Below are positions 55,531 through 63,913 of a stretch of DNA of 64,000 bases, piece after piece. Where the stretch lies: assembly GCF_003951285.1 (NCBI RefSeq), contig NZ_RXFQ01000014.1, positions 1-64,000 on the forward strand, in the 5' to 3' direction. Made by a program: the position numbers and the translations under genes. This DNA comes from Variovorax beijingensis (GTDB taxonomy: Bacteria; Pseudomonadota; Gammaproteobacteria; Burkholderiales; Burkholderiaceae_C). Within the stretch, counting starts at the first letter, position 1, and the number at the start of each line of letters is the position of its first letter. Under the pieces are notes generated by a model, which was given only the letters and a program-made list of their open reading frames with translations, made no database searches and was not told the DNA's origin.

Positions 55531-55544
55531 TTGACTCAGGTCAA
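55531..55544 (+). promoter_or_regulatory. FNR/ANR-type box, rightward
   Basis: TTGAC-TCAG-GTCAA; CAAGCT at 55566 is 28.5 bp away. Predicted start near 55579 for the kinase at 55658. Centre lies 39 bp from the leftward box. Confidence 0.75.
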
Positions 55545-55657
55545 GGCCGCCGTGGCGCCCGGTGCCAAGCTCGGCCCCAGGCCCGAAGGAAGCCGTCCGT
55601 GCGCGACATGGCGCCTTCTCGCTCATTCCCTTGGCCGCCGCAACGAAGACAGGACCG

Positions 55658-57187
55658 ATGGACACGACACTGGTGCAGGCATTGCGCGAGGCGCTGCAGC
55701 GCGAAACCGGCGCGCGCGTCGAGCTGGTCGAGACGCACATCTCATGGGTGCTGCTGACGGCCACGCTCGCCTACAAGCTCAAGAAGCCCGTGCGCTTTCC
55801 TTTCGTCGACTTCTCAGGCATCGCGGCCCGCAGGCATTTCTGCGAGGAAGAACTGCGCCTGAACCGGCGCTTCGCGCCGTCGCTGTACCTGGACGTGGTG
55901 CCGGTGTGCGGCGCGCCCGCGACGCCGCGGCTTGGCGGCGAGGGCGTGCCGATCGACCACGTGGTCCGCATGCGGCGCTTTCCGGAGTCGTCGCTGCTGC
56001 GCAACCTGCTGGCGGACGGCCGGCTGGAGCCGGCCTGGCTCGACGGCTTCGCACAGCGGCTGGCGGCGCTGCAGGGCGCGGCCGGGCGCGTCGTGCCGCC
56101 GTCGGCTTTCGGCGCGCCGGACGCCATCGTTCGTGCGGCCGTCGACGTCGTGAGCCAGCTGCTCGTGCAGCGCAGCGACAGCCGCCTTTCGGCGCTGGCC
56201 GCATGGATCCGCGAACGCGCGCAGGCGCTGCACATGGCCTGGATCGTGCGCCAGCAGGGCGGCGCGGTGCGCGAATGCCACGGCGACCTGCACATGGCCA
56301 ATATCGTCCTGGTGGACGGTGAACTCACTGCCTTCGACTGCATCGAATTCGATCCCATGATGCGCCGGATCGACGTGATGAGCGACATCGCCTTCCTCAC
56401 CATGGACCTGAAGGCCCATGGCCGCGCCGACCTCGCGTTCCGCTTCCTGGATGCGTGGCTGCAGCACAGCGGCGACCACGCGGGCCTGCAGGTGCTCGGC
56501 TTCTACGAGGTGTACCGGGCGCTGGTGCGGGCCATGGCCGCGGGCCTGGGGCCACAGGCCGCGCCGGCTCCAGCCGGTGCATCGAAGCCCGACTACCTGG
56601 CGTGCGCCGCGCAGCTGGCGCAAAGCGCGCGGGGGCGTGCGCGCCTGCTGATCACGCACGGGTTCTCGGGTTCCGGCAAGTCGACCATCGCCTCGCAGCT
56701 GCTGTGCGTCGTGGGCGCGGTGCGCATCCGTTCCGACGTGGAGCGCAAGCGCCTGTTCGGCCTCGCTCCGCTCGCCCGCTCCGCCGAGCAGGGCCTGGCC
56801 ATCTACGGCGCGCAGGCCACGCGGCAGACCTTCGAGCGCTTGCGCGCCTGCGCGCGCGACGCGCTGCTGGCGGGGTATCCGGTGATCGTGGATGCGGCCT
56901 TCCTGCGCAGCGCCGAGCGGCGCAGCTTCCAGGTGCTGGCGGCCGAGCTCGGCCTGCCTTTCGCGATCCTGGACTGCCGTGCCGCCGAAGCCGTGCTGCG
57001 CCGCCGCGTGGCCGAGCGCGGTGCCTCGGGCACGGATGCGTCGGAGGCCAGCCTGGAGGTGCTGGAGCGCCAGCTCGCGGTGCACGAGCCGCTGGAGGCC
57101 GACGAGCGCGCGCTGGCCATCGACGTCTTTACCGAGGACGCGGTGGATATCGTCTCGCTCGAGGTGCGCTGGCGCGCGAAGACCTGA
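55658..57187 (+). CDS. Bifunctional APH-like/AAA P-loop kinase protein
   Basis: 509 aa; ATG 55658 with AGGA upstream, fitting the predicted transcript start, rather than an ATG at 55562. N-terminal half is an aminoglycoside-phosphotransferase-like kinase: HGDLHMANIVL (about 208) and FDCIEFDPMMRRIDVMSDIAFL. C-terminal half (about 330-509) is a P-loop NTPase with THGFSGSGKSTIA (about 333-345) of the zeta/chloramphenicol-PT type. This fusion is common in proteobacteria, role unknown; substrates not determinable here. Confidence 0.85.
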   Translation: MDTTLVQALREALQRETGARVELVETHISWVLLTATLAYKLKKPVRFPFVDFSGIAARRHFCEEELRLNRRFAPSLYLDVVPVCGAPATPRLGGEGVPIDHVVRMRRFPESSLLRNLLADGRLEPAWLDGFAQRLAALQGAAGRVVPPSAFGAPDAIVRAAVDVVSQLLVQRSDSRLSALAAWIRERAQALHMAWIVRQQGGAVRECHGDLHMANIVLVDGELTAFDCIEFDPMMRRIDVMSDIAFLTMDLKAHGRADLAFRFLDAWLQHSGDHAGLQVLGFYEVYRALVRAMAAGLGPQAAPAPAGASKPDYLACAAQLAQSARGRARLLITHGFSGSGKSTIASQLLCVVGAVRIRSDVERKRLFGLAPLARSAEQGLAIYGAQATRQTFERLRACARDALLAGYPVIVDAAFLRSAERRSFQVLAAELGLPFAILDCRAAEAVLRRRVAERGASGTDASEASLEVLERQLAVHEPLEADERALAIDVFTEDAVDIVSLEVRWRAKT

Positions 57188-57214
57188 CTCGCAGCGAAGC
57201 CGCCGTTTCGGCGA

Positions 57215-58075
57215 TCACCTGCCGCCGGCCGCGGTGCCCGTGGCGCGCGGTCCGGGCGCGGGCGACCAGGCGGGCCGGTCGGTGCGTTCCGAGTCCACGA
57301 CGATCAGGTAGCGCCCCGCGTCTTCCACGGGAGTCTGGTCGGCCGGGAGTACCCACATCGGCGAGCCTTGCGCCGCGGCCGCGAGGTAGTCGGCGTCGAG
57401 CATGCCGAAGCGGTCGAGCAGCCGGTTCAGGCTGGCCGGGATGCGGATGCAGCCCTTCGACTGCACGCTGCCGAGCCGCGGCTCCAGCAGATCCGGGTCG
57501 GTGGCATGCATCTGCAATCGCATCGTGCCGAGGCCGCCCTGGCCCCAGAGCCGCCGGGCCTGCTGCCATCCCAGGTCGAACACGCGCAGGCCCTTCGTCC
57601 CGTAGCCGCGGATGCCGAGCTTGTTGTGGGTGCCTTCGGCGCGGAAGTCGGGATTGGCGGTGGAGTGCTCGAACACGCCGAGCGGGGTCTCGAAGTGATC
57701 GAACCCGCCGCCGCGTCCGGTGGATGCCGCAGCAGCCCCGACGAGGAACGGCGCGGCGCCGTCGTCCAGCCAGTAGATGAAGATCGCCTGCACGTTCGGG
57801 CTGCGGTCGACGAGCGCAACGTATTGCGGTCCGGGCGCGATGCCGGCCTGCGCGAGCGCGCCGAGCGCCAGTTCGCCGTAGCGCCTGGCTTCCTCGGGCG
57901 GTGGGTCGAGCCGATGCTTCACCTGCGCGCGGAACACATCGGCCAACTCGGAGGGCGAGGCGTGGCCGGCGAGCGCGCCGCCGGTGCAAAGCATGGCAAG
58001 GACGACCGCAAGGGCTGCAATGAAGGACGCACGGCGGGTCGCAGATATCGTTCGTCCGAGTCTGCAAGGCTTCAC
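57215..58075 (-). CDS. L,D-transpeptidase (YkuD domain), exported
   Basis: 286 aa from GTG 58075 (AGGA upstream). A basic N-terminus plus signal helix (FIAALAVVLAMLCTGGALA, to about residue 35). Catalytic His in QMHATDPDLLEPRLGS and the Cys in SKGCIRIPASL (about 218-228) match YkuD enzymes, which make 3-3 cross-links in peptidoglycan or attach proteins to it. Downstream of DUF2892 in the same unit. A cell-wall role in persistence is inference. Confidence 0.85.
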   Translation of the reverse strand: MKPCRLGRTISATRRASFIAALAVVLAMLCTGGALAGHASPSELADVFRAQVKHRLDPPPEEARRYGELALGALAQAGIAPGPQYVALVDRSPNVQAIFIYWLDDGAAPFLVGAAAASTGRGGGFDHFETPLGVFEHSTANPDFRAEGTHNKLGIRGYGTKGLRVFDLGWQQARRLWGQGGLGTMRLQMHATDPDLLEPRLGSVQSKGCIRIPASLNRLLDRFGMLDADYLAAAAQGSPMWVLPADQTPVEDAGRYLIVVDSERTDRPAWSPAPGPRATGTAAGGR

Positions 58076-58095
58076 GGCAAGTCCTGCGGACCCGC

Positions 58096-58287
58096 CTACC
58101 TGCCGGGCCAACGGGTATCCAGGCCGAGCATCGAATAGACCGGGCAGACGCCGGCCACCCCCGTCAGCATTCCCAGCACCCCCAGGTAGCCCCAGGACGC
58201 GATGGTGCCGGGCGCGGCAAGCGCGACCAGCAGCATGCCCGATGCGATGCGCAGGGTGCGGTCGAGGGTTCCAAGGTTGTTTGACAT
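58096..58287 (-). CDS. DUF2892 membrane protein
   Basis: 63 aa: MSNNLGTLDRTLRIASGMLL, a membrane helix pair (VALAAPGTIASWGYLGVLG and LTGVAGVCPVYSMLG). DUF2892/YgaP-like inner-membrane protein, often near sulfur or rhodanese genes. Leads a two-gene unit with the L,D-transpeptidase, under the box at 58351. A short remnant of a relative lies at 49424-49501. Confidence 0.85.
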   Translation of the reverse strand: MSNNLGTLDRTLRIASGMLLVALAAPGTIASWGYLGVLGMLTGVAGVCPVYSMLGLDTRWPGR

Positions 58288-58350
58288 CCGGGGTTTCTGT
58301 TTGCTGGAGCGCCAGGGAATGCATCCTGCACCCAGGGTGGGCGGGCCGCA

Positions 58351-58364
58351 TTGCGATGGATCAA
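58351..58364 (-). promoter_or_regulatory. FNR/ANR-type box upstream of DUF2892
   Basis: TTGCG-ATGG-ATCAA; CAGGAT (58328 to 58323, minus strand) 29.5 bp from the centre; predicted start near 58316. Confidence 0.73.
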
Positions 58365-58385
58365 GCGCCCGCGTGCAGGGAGCGC

Positions 58386-59582
58386 TCAGCCGGGCTTGCC
58401 GTCCGCCCGGGCGCGGGTCAGCACCGGCCAGTAGCACACGGCGAACAGGCCGAAGCCCAGGCTCCAGAATGCGGCAGAAAAAAGGACCGCGGCGACCGTG
58501 TGGGCCGGTGCGGCCAGCGGCACGAGAATCCGCACCAGCGCGGCGAGCAGGACCAGCACGAAGCAGGCGGTGTCGACCTGGTCCGCGCGCAGCACCCGGC
58601 CGGTGTGGCCCCGCGCCGTGCGCACCATCATGCCGATGATGAGCCCGCCCGCGGCGCCCACGGTCAGCGCGTGGGTGGCGAGCGATGCCGGCACCAGGCC
58701 ATGCAGCGCCATCGCCCGCAGCGTGAGGTGCACCGGAATCCATGCGTAGGCCACGTGCAGCACCAGCACCAGCGTGTTGGCGGGCGCCTTCCAGGGCCGC
58801 CAGAGCAGCCAGCGCACCAGATGCGCAAGTGCCGCCGCCAGCGCGACGGCCGTCCCGGCCATCGGTGGCAGGCCCGTGGCGTCGGCCAGCAGCAGCGCGA
58901 GCACCAGCCCCAGCGCGGCCTTTTCGACCAGGGCGTGCCGCGTGGCGCCGGCGCCCGAGATGCCGTTGTTGGTGAACATCGGGATCACCCGGCCGCCCAT
59001 GACGGCCATGATGAACAGCACGGCGTCCAGTGCCAGCTGGATGCCCGGCCATGCCGGCACCTCGATCACGCCGAGCGCCGACAGGTGAAAGGCGAATGCG
59101 GCGCCCGAGAGCAGCAGCAGCAAGCCGACGAAGAAGTAGTTGCGCCGGTTGCGCGCGGCCACCAGCGGGCGCGCCAGCGCCAGCGCGCAGGCCAGCGGGA
59201 ACGCCGCGTTGGCCACCGCGGCCGTCCACGCAAAGGGCGTGAGCACGAGCACGCGGCCCGCCACCCACAGCGCCGCCAGGGCCGCCAGCTGCAGGCCGGT
59301 GGGCGTGGGCTGGCCCGACCAGTTGCGCCCCGCGGTGAAGAGGAATCCGACGATCACGGCCAGCGTGAAGCCGAACAGCATCTCGTGCGCATGCCACATC
59401 GGCCCCTGCAGGTAGGCGCCGGGCAGCCAGCCGGCGAACTGCATCGCCCACAGCGCGATAGACAGCGCCGCGAAGCTGCTGGCCAGCAGGTAGAAGGGGC
59501 GAAAGCCGAGCTGCCACAGCGCAAAGGCCGGCGCCTGGGTGGATGGAGGCTGTGCAGGTTCGAGCGGAATGAAGGATGCCAC
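58386..59582 (-). CDS. nnrS: NnrS-family membrane protein
   Basis: 398 aa, GTG start 2 nt after the upstream stop. About 12 membrane helices; FALWQLGFRPFYLLAS (about 20-35) and WHAHEMLFGFTLAVIVGFLFTAGRNWSGQPTP (about 65-96), followed by VMGGRVIPMFTNN, are NnrS hallmarks. NnrS lowers the effect of nitric oxide, probably via haem. Last gene of the nitric-oxide operon. Family call secure. Confidence 0.9.
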   Translation of the reverse strand: MASFIPLEPAQPPSTQAPAFALWQLGFRPFYLLASSFAALSIALWAMQFAGWLPGAYLQGPMWHAHEMLFGFTLAVIVGFLFTAGRNWSGQPTPTGLQLAALAALWVAGRVLVLTPFAWTAAVANAAFPLACALALARPLVAARNRRNYFFVGLLLLLSGAAFAFHLSALGVIEVPAWPGIQLALDAVLFIMAVMGGRVIPMFTNNGISGAGATRHALVEKAALGLVLALLLADATGLPPMAGTAVALAAALAHLVRWLLWRPWKAPANTLVLVLHVAYAWIPVHLTLRAMALHGLVPASLATHALTVGAAGGLIIGMMVRTARGHTGRVLRADQVDTACFVLVLLAALVRILVPLAAPAHTVAAVLFSAAFWSLGFGLFAVCYWPVLTRARADGKPG

Positions 59583-59584
59583 GG

Positions 59585-60745
59585 TCAGGCCTTTCGGGCG
59601 CCCTCGGCGCCATGTTGGATGCGCCACGCGACGGCCGCGCCGGCCACGGTGACGGCAAAGAAAACGATCGCGGCCGCGTTGAGCCAAGCCCCGGCGGCGC
59701 GCAGCGGATCGCTGAAGCTTCCCAGCATCAGCCGCACGACAAGCGACAGGTGCAGCGCGGCCAGCGGCAGGTAGAAGAAGGCGCCGAAGCGCAGCTTGAT
59801 GCCTGCGACGGCCGGCAGCACGACGGGCGCATGCCCCATCACCATGCTGACGACGAAGCCCAGCCCCAGTGCGTGCAGCGCGATGTCGCGGGTGGGCCCT
59901 CCGAGTGCGGCCGCGGCCCAGGCCGCGCCGGCGACGCCGAGCCAGGCATAGCCGCCCAGCAGGCAGACCGCCATATAGCGGCTGATGCCGTGCGTGGACA
60001 CCGTGCGCCGTGCGATGTCGAACATCGCGAGCCACGCGGCCAGCAGCACGAGCGCCGTGCCGTAGGCGAGTCCGCCGGCACGCGGGGCCGTGCCCGACCA
60101 TGCGGCGCCGGCCAGCAGCAGTGCCAGCACGGCCTGCAGCGTCAGGCTGGCCGCGGGACGCCGGCGCATGAGCCGCGTCATCTCTAGCCGTTCGGCCGCG
60201 ATCGTCATGACCAGGAAGGCGAACCACCACGGGAACACGGCGCCGCCGTCGCGGCCCAGCGCAAACAGAAGGTTGCCCACCATCCACGCGGCCGCACCGG
60301 CCGCCAGCAGCAGCGTGTGCGCCGCGCGCTGGCGGCACACGACCAGCGCGCTGACCCCCAGGAAGAACACAGCGGCCGCCACGCCGAGCCACGCGCCGGC
60401 GGCCTGCTGCCCGAAGGCCAGGCACAGCGCGCCGGTGCCCGACGCCAGAGGCGCTGCAAATGCCCAGCGATGCTTGACGGCCACGGCGCGCTCGATGCCG
60501 ATGACCGTGCCCAGGAAGCCGCAGATCATCAGTGCGCCATGCGCCAGCAGCAGTTGGCCGGCTGCGGCGAACGAGAGCGGGTCCGGCACCGCGACGCCGA
60601 GCCGCCAGAGCCCGCCCGCAATGCCGCCTACCAGCGACGCACCGGCCAGCGCGCCGAACAGCGCACGCGCGAGAACCCGGCCACGCACCGGCGAGGTCCT
60701 CGCTGGCCGTCCCGTACGGGCGGCGGGGCTTGCAGCGCCTACCAT
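59585..60745 (-). CDS. Polytopic membrane protein in NO operon
   Basis: 386 aa with about 12 helices; a poly-His pattern like NnrS is missing at the N-terminus but GHAPVVLPAVAGIKLRFGAFFYLPLAALHLSLVVRLM (about 305-340) includes His residues. Possibly an NnrS relative or a haem-handling membrane protein. Overlaps the DUF59 gene by 7 nt and NnrS follows after 2 nt, so it is in the operon. Function uncertain. Confidence 0.6.
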   Translation of the reverse strand: MVGAASPAARTGRPARTSPVRGRVLARALFGALAGASLVGGIAGGLWRLGVAVPDPLSFAAAGQLLLAHGALMICGFLGTVIGIERAVAVKHRWAFAAPLASGTGALCLAFGQQAAGAWLGVAAAVFFLGVSALVVCRQRAAHTLLLAAGAAAWMVGNLLFALGRDGGAVFPWWFAFLVMTIAAERLEMTRLMRRRPAASLTLQAVLALLLAGAAWSGTAPRAGGLAYGTALVLLAAWLAMFDIARRTVSTHGISRYMAVCLLGGYAWLGVAGAAWAAAALGGPTRDIALHALGLGFVVSMVMGHAPVVLPAVAGIKLRFGAFFYLPLAALHLSLVVRLMLGSFSDPLRAAGAWLNAAAIVFFAVTVAGAAVAWRIQHGAEGARKA

Positions 60746-61083
60746 CCCATGAACCGCCTGGCGCTGGCGCTCATGCGCTGCGGGCTCCAGGGCGGCTCCC
60801 ACACCAGCTCGAGGCGGATCAGGAGATCGGGCGGCACCACCTTGTCGAGTTCGGCTTCCGCCTCGTCCATGATGAGATCGACCACTGGGCAGGCCGCGGA
60901 GGTCATCGTGAGCCGCACGTGCGCCACCGCGGCGTCCACCGTGACGCCGTAGACCAGGCCCACGTCGACGATGTTCATCGAGATCTCGGGATCCACGACG
61001 CGCGCGAGCGCTGCCGCCAGCGGCTCGCGCAGCGGCTCGGGCCCTTCGTACGGAAAGGAGGTCGTGTCCGCCGGCAAGCTCAT
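60739..61083 (-). CDS. Metal-sulfur cluster assembly factor (DUF59/MIP18)
   Basis: 114 aa. The motif VVDPEISMNIVDVGLVYGVTVD (about 30-51) and TSAACPVVDLIMDE with the single conserved Cys identify the DUF59/SufT/PaaD-like family, which assists Fe-S maturation. Overlaps the NsrR-like gene stop (ATGA). In this operon it may mature or repair Fe-S proteins damaged by NO. Confidence 0.88.
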   Translation of the reverse strand: MSLPADTTSFPYEGPEPLREPLAAALARVVDPEISMNIVDVGLVYGVTVDAAVAHVRLTMTSAACPVVDLIMDEAEAELDKVVPPDLLIRLELVWEPPWSPQRMSASARRFMGW

Positions 61084-61547
61084 GTTTCCTCCCGTTCGGT
61101 GTGCGCCGCGCCGATGCGGCCTGCCAGGAACACCGTGGCCAGCGCCTCGCGGTTGCGGACGAGGTCGGCCAGCGTGTAGCGCTGCAGCACCGCGTGGAAG
61201 GCCGACACGGCTTCGCCCAGGATGCCCTGCAGGCGGCAGAGGCCCGTGATGCGGCACGCGCCGCCGCCTTCCCCGAAACATTCCACGATGGCACCGCCCT
61301 CGGTGCGCCGCACCACGTCGCCGATGTTGATCGCCTCGGGCGGCTTCGCGAGCGCGAGGCCGCCGCCCTTGCCGCGGACGTTGGCCAGCCACCCCTCCTT
61401 GCCCAGGAAGTGCACCACCTTGGTCAGGTGATGCTCGGACACCGCGAAGGAGGCCGCGATCTCGCCGATGGTGGCGCGGCGCCCGGGCTGCGCGGCCAGG
61501 TAGATCAGCACGCGCAGGCTGTAGTCGGTGAAGGCGGTGAGCTTCAT
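61080..61547 (-). CDS. nsrR: Rrf2-family regulator, NsrR-like
   Basis: 155 aa. Winged helix (EIAASFAVSEHHLTKVVHFLG, about 28-48) and cysteines C90, C98 and C104 in VECFGEGGGACRITGLCRL, the cluster ligands of NsrR. NO disrupts its Fe-S cluster and lifts repression of NO-detoxification genes. It follows the NO reductase gene by 18 nt, so it may control its own operon. No clear NsrR operator was identified within the window; the operon promoter is beyond the end. Confidence 0.88.
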   Translation of the reverse strand: MKLTAFTDYSLRVLIYLAAQPGRRATIGEIAASFAVSEHHLTKVVHFLGKEGWLANVRGKGGGLALAKPPEAINIGDVVRRTEGGAIVECFGEGGGACRITGLCRLQGILGEAVSAFHAVLQRYTLADLVRNREALATVFLAGRIGAAHTEREET

Positions 61548-61565
61548 GGCTGCACTGGCGCCGTA

Positions 61566-63878
61566 TCACTGTTCGGCCACGTGGCCCGCCTGCATGGCCC
61601 GGACTGTTCGGCCCCTGGCGCGCGGCGGTTCCTGCGGCGCAGCTTGCACCGCCGGACGGCGCAGCAGGCGCAGCGCATAGGCCGCGAGCAGCACCGCGCC
61701 CACGGCAAAGACGATGTCGCCCGGCACCCGCATCCAGACCAGCGCCTCCATCACGCGGGAGTGCACGACCTCGGCCGAGCGCGCATACCACAGCCCCTGC
61801 GTGACGCTGGCCCAGGCCTGGTAGATGCCGGCGGGCAGCAGCGACAGGAACACCATCATCGCCAGGCCGATGTTGAGGCTCCAGAACGCCGGCTTGAGCA
61901 GCCGGTCGGCATGCAGCTGGCGCTCGTAGAGGCCGCGCAGGCAGAACAGCATCAGCCCGATGCCCAGCATGCCGTAGACGCCGAAGAGCGCGGCGTGGCC
62001 GTGGGCGGGCGTCATGTTGAGCCCCTGCACGTAGTAGAGCGAGGCCGGCGGATTGATCGCGAAGCCGAGCACGCCGGCGCCGATGGTGTTCCAGAAGGCC
62101 ACGGCCACGAAGCACATGACGATCCACTTGTAGGCGCCGAGCCAGGGCATGGCCTGCGAGCGGCGCCAGGTCTGCAGCGCCTCCAGGCCGATCAGCGTGA
62201 GCGGCACCACCTCGAGCGCCGAGAACACTGCGCCCACGGCGATCACCGAGGTCGGCGTGCCGGTGAAGTAGAGGTGGTGCAGCGTGCCCAGGATGCCGCC
62301 GAACAGGAACACGATGGTCTCGGCGATGATGGCGCGGTTGGCGCTCTCGGTGCGCACCAGCCCCAGGCGCGTGAAGATCAGTGCGACCACGGCGGTGGCG
62401 AACACCTCGAAGAAGCCTTCCACCCAGAGGTGCACCAGCCACCAGCGCCAGTACTCGATCATCGAGTAGTGGGTGTGCTGTCCCCAGACCAGCGAGGTCG
62501 AATAGAAGCCGCCGATGCAGGTGGCCGACAGGAACACCATCGCGATCAGGCCGCGCGATGCCGAGGGCTTGACCAGTGCGGGCCACAGCGCGCGGCCCAG
62601 CAGGAAGACCCAGAACAGCAGGCCCGCGAACAGCAGCAGCTGCCAGACGCGGCCCATGCTGGTGTATTCGAGGCCCTGGTTGCCGAGCCAGAAGCTGAAG
62701 TCGACGCCGCGGCGCTGCAGCGTGCCGAGCCAGCCGGTCAGCGTGGAGCCGACCACGATGGCGATCAGCGCCCAGAACAGCACGTCCACCCCGAGCTTCT
62801 GCAGCCTGGGCTCGCGGCCGGACAGCAGCGGCGCGATGTACAGGCCCGTGGCCAGCCACGCGGTGGCGATCCAGAAGATGCCCACCTGCGTGTGCACGGT
62901 GCGGCTCACGACATAGGGCAGCAGCTCGGCCAGCGGAAGGCCGAAGAACGAGTCGCCCTCGACCGCGTAGTGCGCCGTGACGATGCCCATCGCGATCTGC
63001 AGCAGCATGAGGCCGATCACCGCGAAGAAATACTTGCGCGTGGCCTTCATGGAGGGTGTCGCCACCGCGCCCAGCAGCGGGTCCGCCTGGGGCGGCTGCG
63101 CTTCGGCTTCGTGCCGCTGGCTGCCGTGCAGCCACAGCATGGCCGCAATGGCCGCCAGCAGCAGGCAGATGCTGACCATCGACCAGACCGCGGCCGAGCT
63201 GGTCATGGTGTTGCCCACCAGCGGCTCGTGCGGCCAGTTGCTGGTGTAGCTCAGTCCCGTTTCTCCGGGCCGGTCGGTGGCCGCGGCCCAGGAGGTCCAG
63301 AAGAAGAACGCGGTGAGCGCCTGGCGGTCGGCCCGGTCGGGCAGCGTGCCCGGCGTCATCGCGTACTGGCCGCGCAGCGTGGCGAGCGAACTGTCGTCGC
63401 TGAACAGCGCGTCATAGTGCGCCGCCACCTCCCGGATCGCCTGCGCGCGGTCGGCCGGCACGGTGATCACGCCGCTGGCCGCGTCGTAGGTGTTGCGCCG
63501 CATCTGCTCGACCACCGTGGCCGCGAGCGCGCCGCGGTCCGCCGGGCTCAGCGAGTCGAAGTCCTTGCGAAAGGCCTGGGCATGGCGGTTGCGCAGCGCC
63601 ACGGCCTCGCGGTGCAGCCAGTCGGCGGACCAGTCGGGCGCGACGTAGCTGCCGTGGCCCCACACCGAGCCCAGCTGCTGTCCGCCGGTGGACAGCCAGA
63701 CCTGCTGGCCGCGCTGGATCTGCTCGCCGGTGAAGATCGGCTCGCCGTCGGCGCTGGAGACCGCGCTCGGAATCGGCGGCGCGGTCAGGTAGATCTGCAC
63801 GCCCAGGTAGCCGAGCGCGCCGAACGACAGCACGAAGATGAAGGCGAGCCAGCGCCACAGCCGGTTGTTGTTGCTCAT
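61566..63878 (-). CDS. norB: Quinol-dependent nitric-oxide reductase (qNor)
   Basis: 770 aa, ATG 63878 with AAGGAA upstream; an ATG 51 nt earlier lacks support. The long N-terminal periplasmic part (about 35-230, with the signal-anchor FIFVLSFGALGYLGVQIYL) is the qNor extension fused to the NorB oxidase core of 12-14 helices. Haem/non-haem-iron ligands include HTQVGIFW, the WVEGFFEVF glutamates, HHLYFTG and HGHAALFG. It reduces NO to N2O using quinol. Heads the operon after the DUF2249 gene. Confidence 0.93.
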   Translation of the reverse strand: MSNNNRLWRWLAFIFVLSFGALGYLGVQIYLTAPPIPSAVSSADGEPIFTGEQIQRGQQVWLSTGGQQLGSVWGHGSYVAPDWSADWLHREAVALRNRHAQAFRKDFDSLSPADRGALAATVVEQMRRNTYDAASGVITVPADRAQAIREVAAHYDALFSDDSSLATLRGQYAMTPGTLPDRADRQALTAFFFWTSWAAATDRPGETGLSYTSNWPHEPLVGNTMTSSAAVWSMVSICLLLAAIAAMLWLHGSQRHEAEAQPPQADPLLGAVATPSMKATRKYFFAVIGLMLLQIAMGIVTAHYAVEGDSFFGLPLAELLPYVVSRTVHTQVGIFWIATAWLATGLYIAPLLSGREPRLQKLGVDVLFWALIAIVVGSTLTGWLGTLQRRGVDFSFWLGNQGLEYTSMGRVWQLLLFAGLLFWVFLLGRALWPALVKPSASRGLIAMVFLSATCIGGFYSTSLVWGQHTHYSMIEYWRWWLVHLWVEGFFEVFATAVVALIFTRLGLVRTESANRAIIAETIVFLFGGILGTLHHLYFTGTPTSVIAVGAVFSALEVVPLTLIGLEALQTWRRSQAMPWLGAYKWIVMCFVAVAFWNTIGAGVLGFAINPPASLYYVQGLNMTPAHGHAALFGVYGMLGIGLMLFCLRGLYERQLHADRLLKPAFWSLNIGLAMMVFLSLLPAGIYQAWASVTQGLWYARSAEVVHSRVMEALVWMRVPGDIVFAVGAVLLAAYALRLLRRPAVQAAPQEPPRARGRTVRAMQAGHVAEQ

Positions 63879-63913
63879 GGTGTTTCCTTCTTGGGAATTC
63901 GGATCGATGGTGC

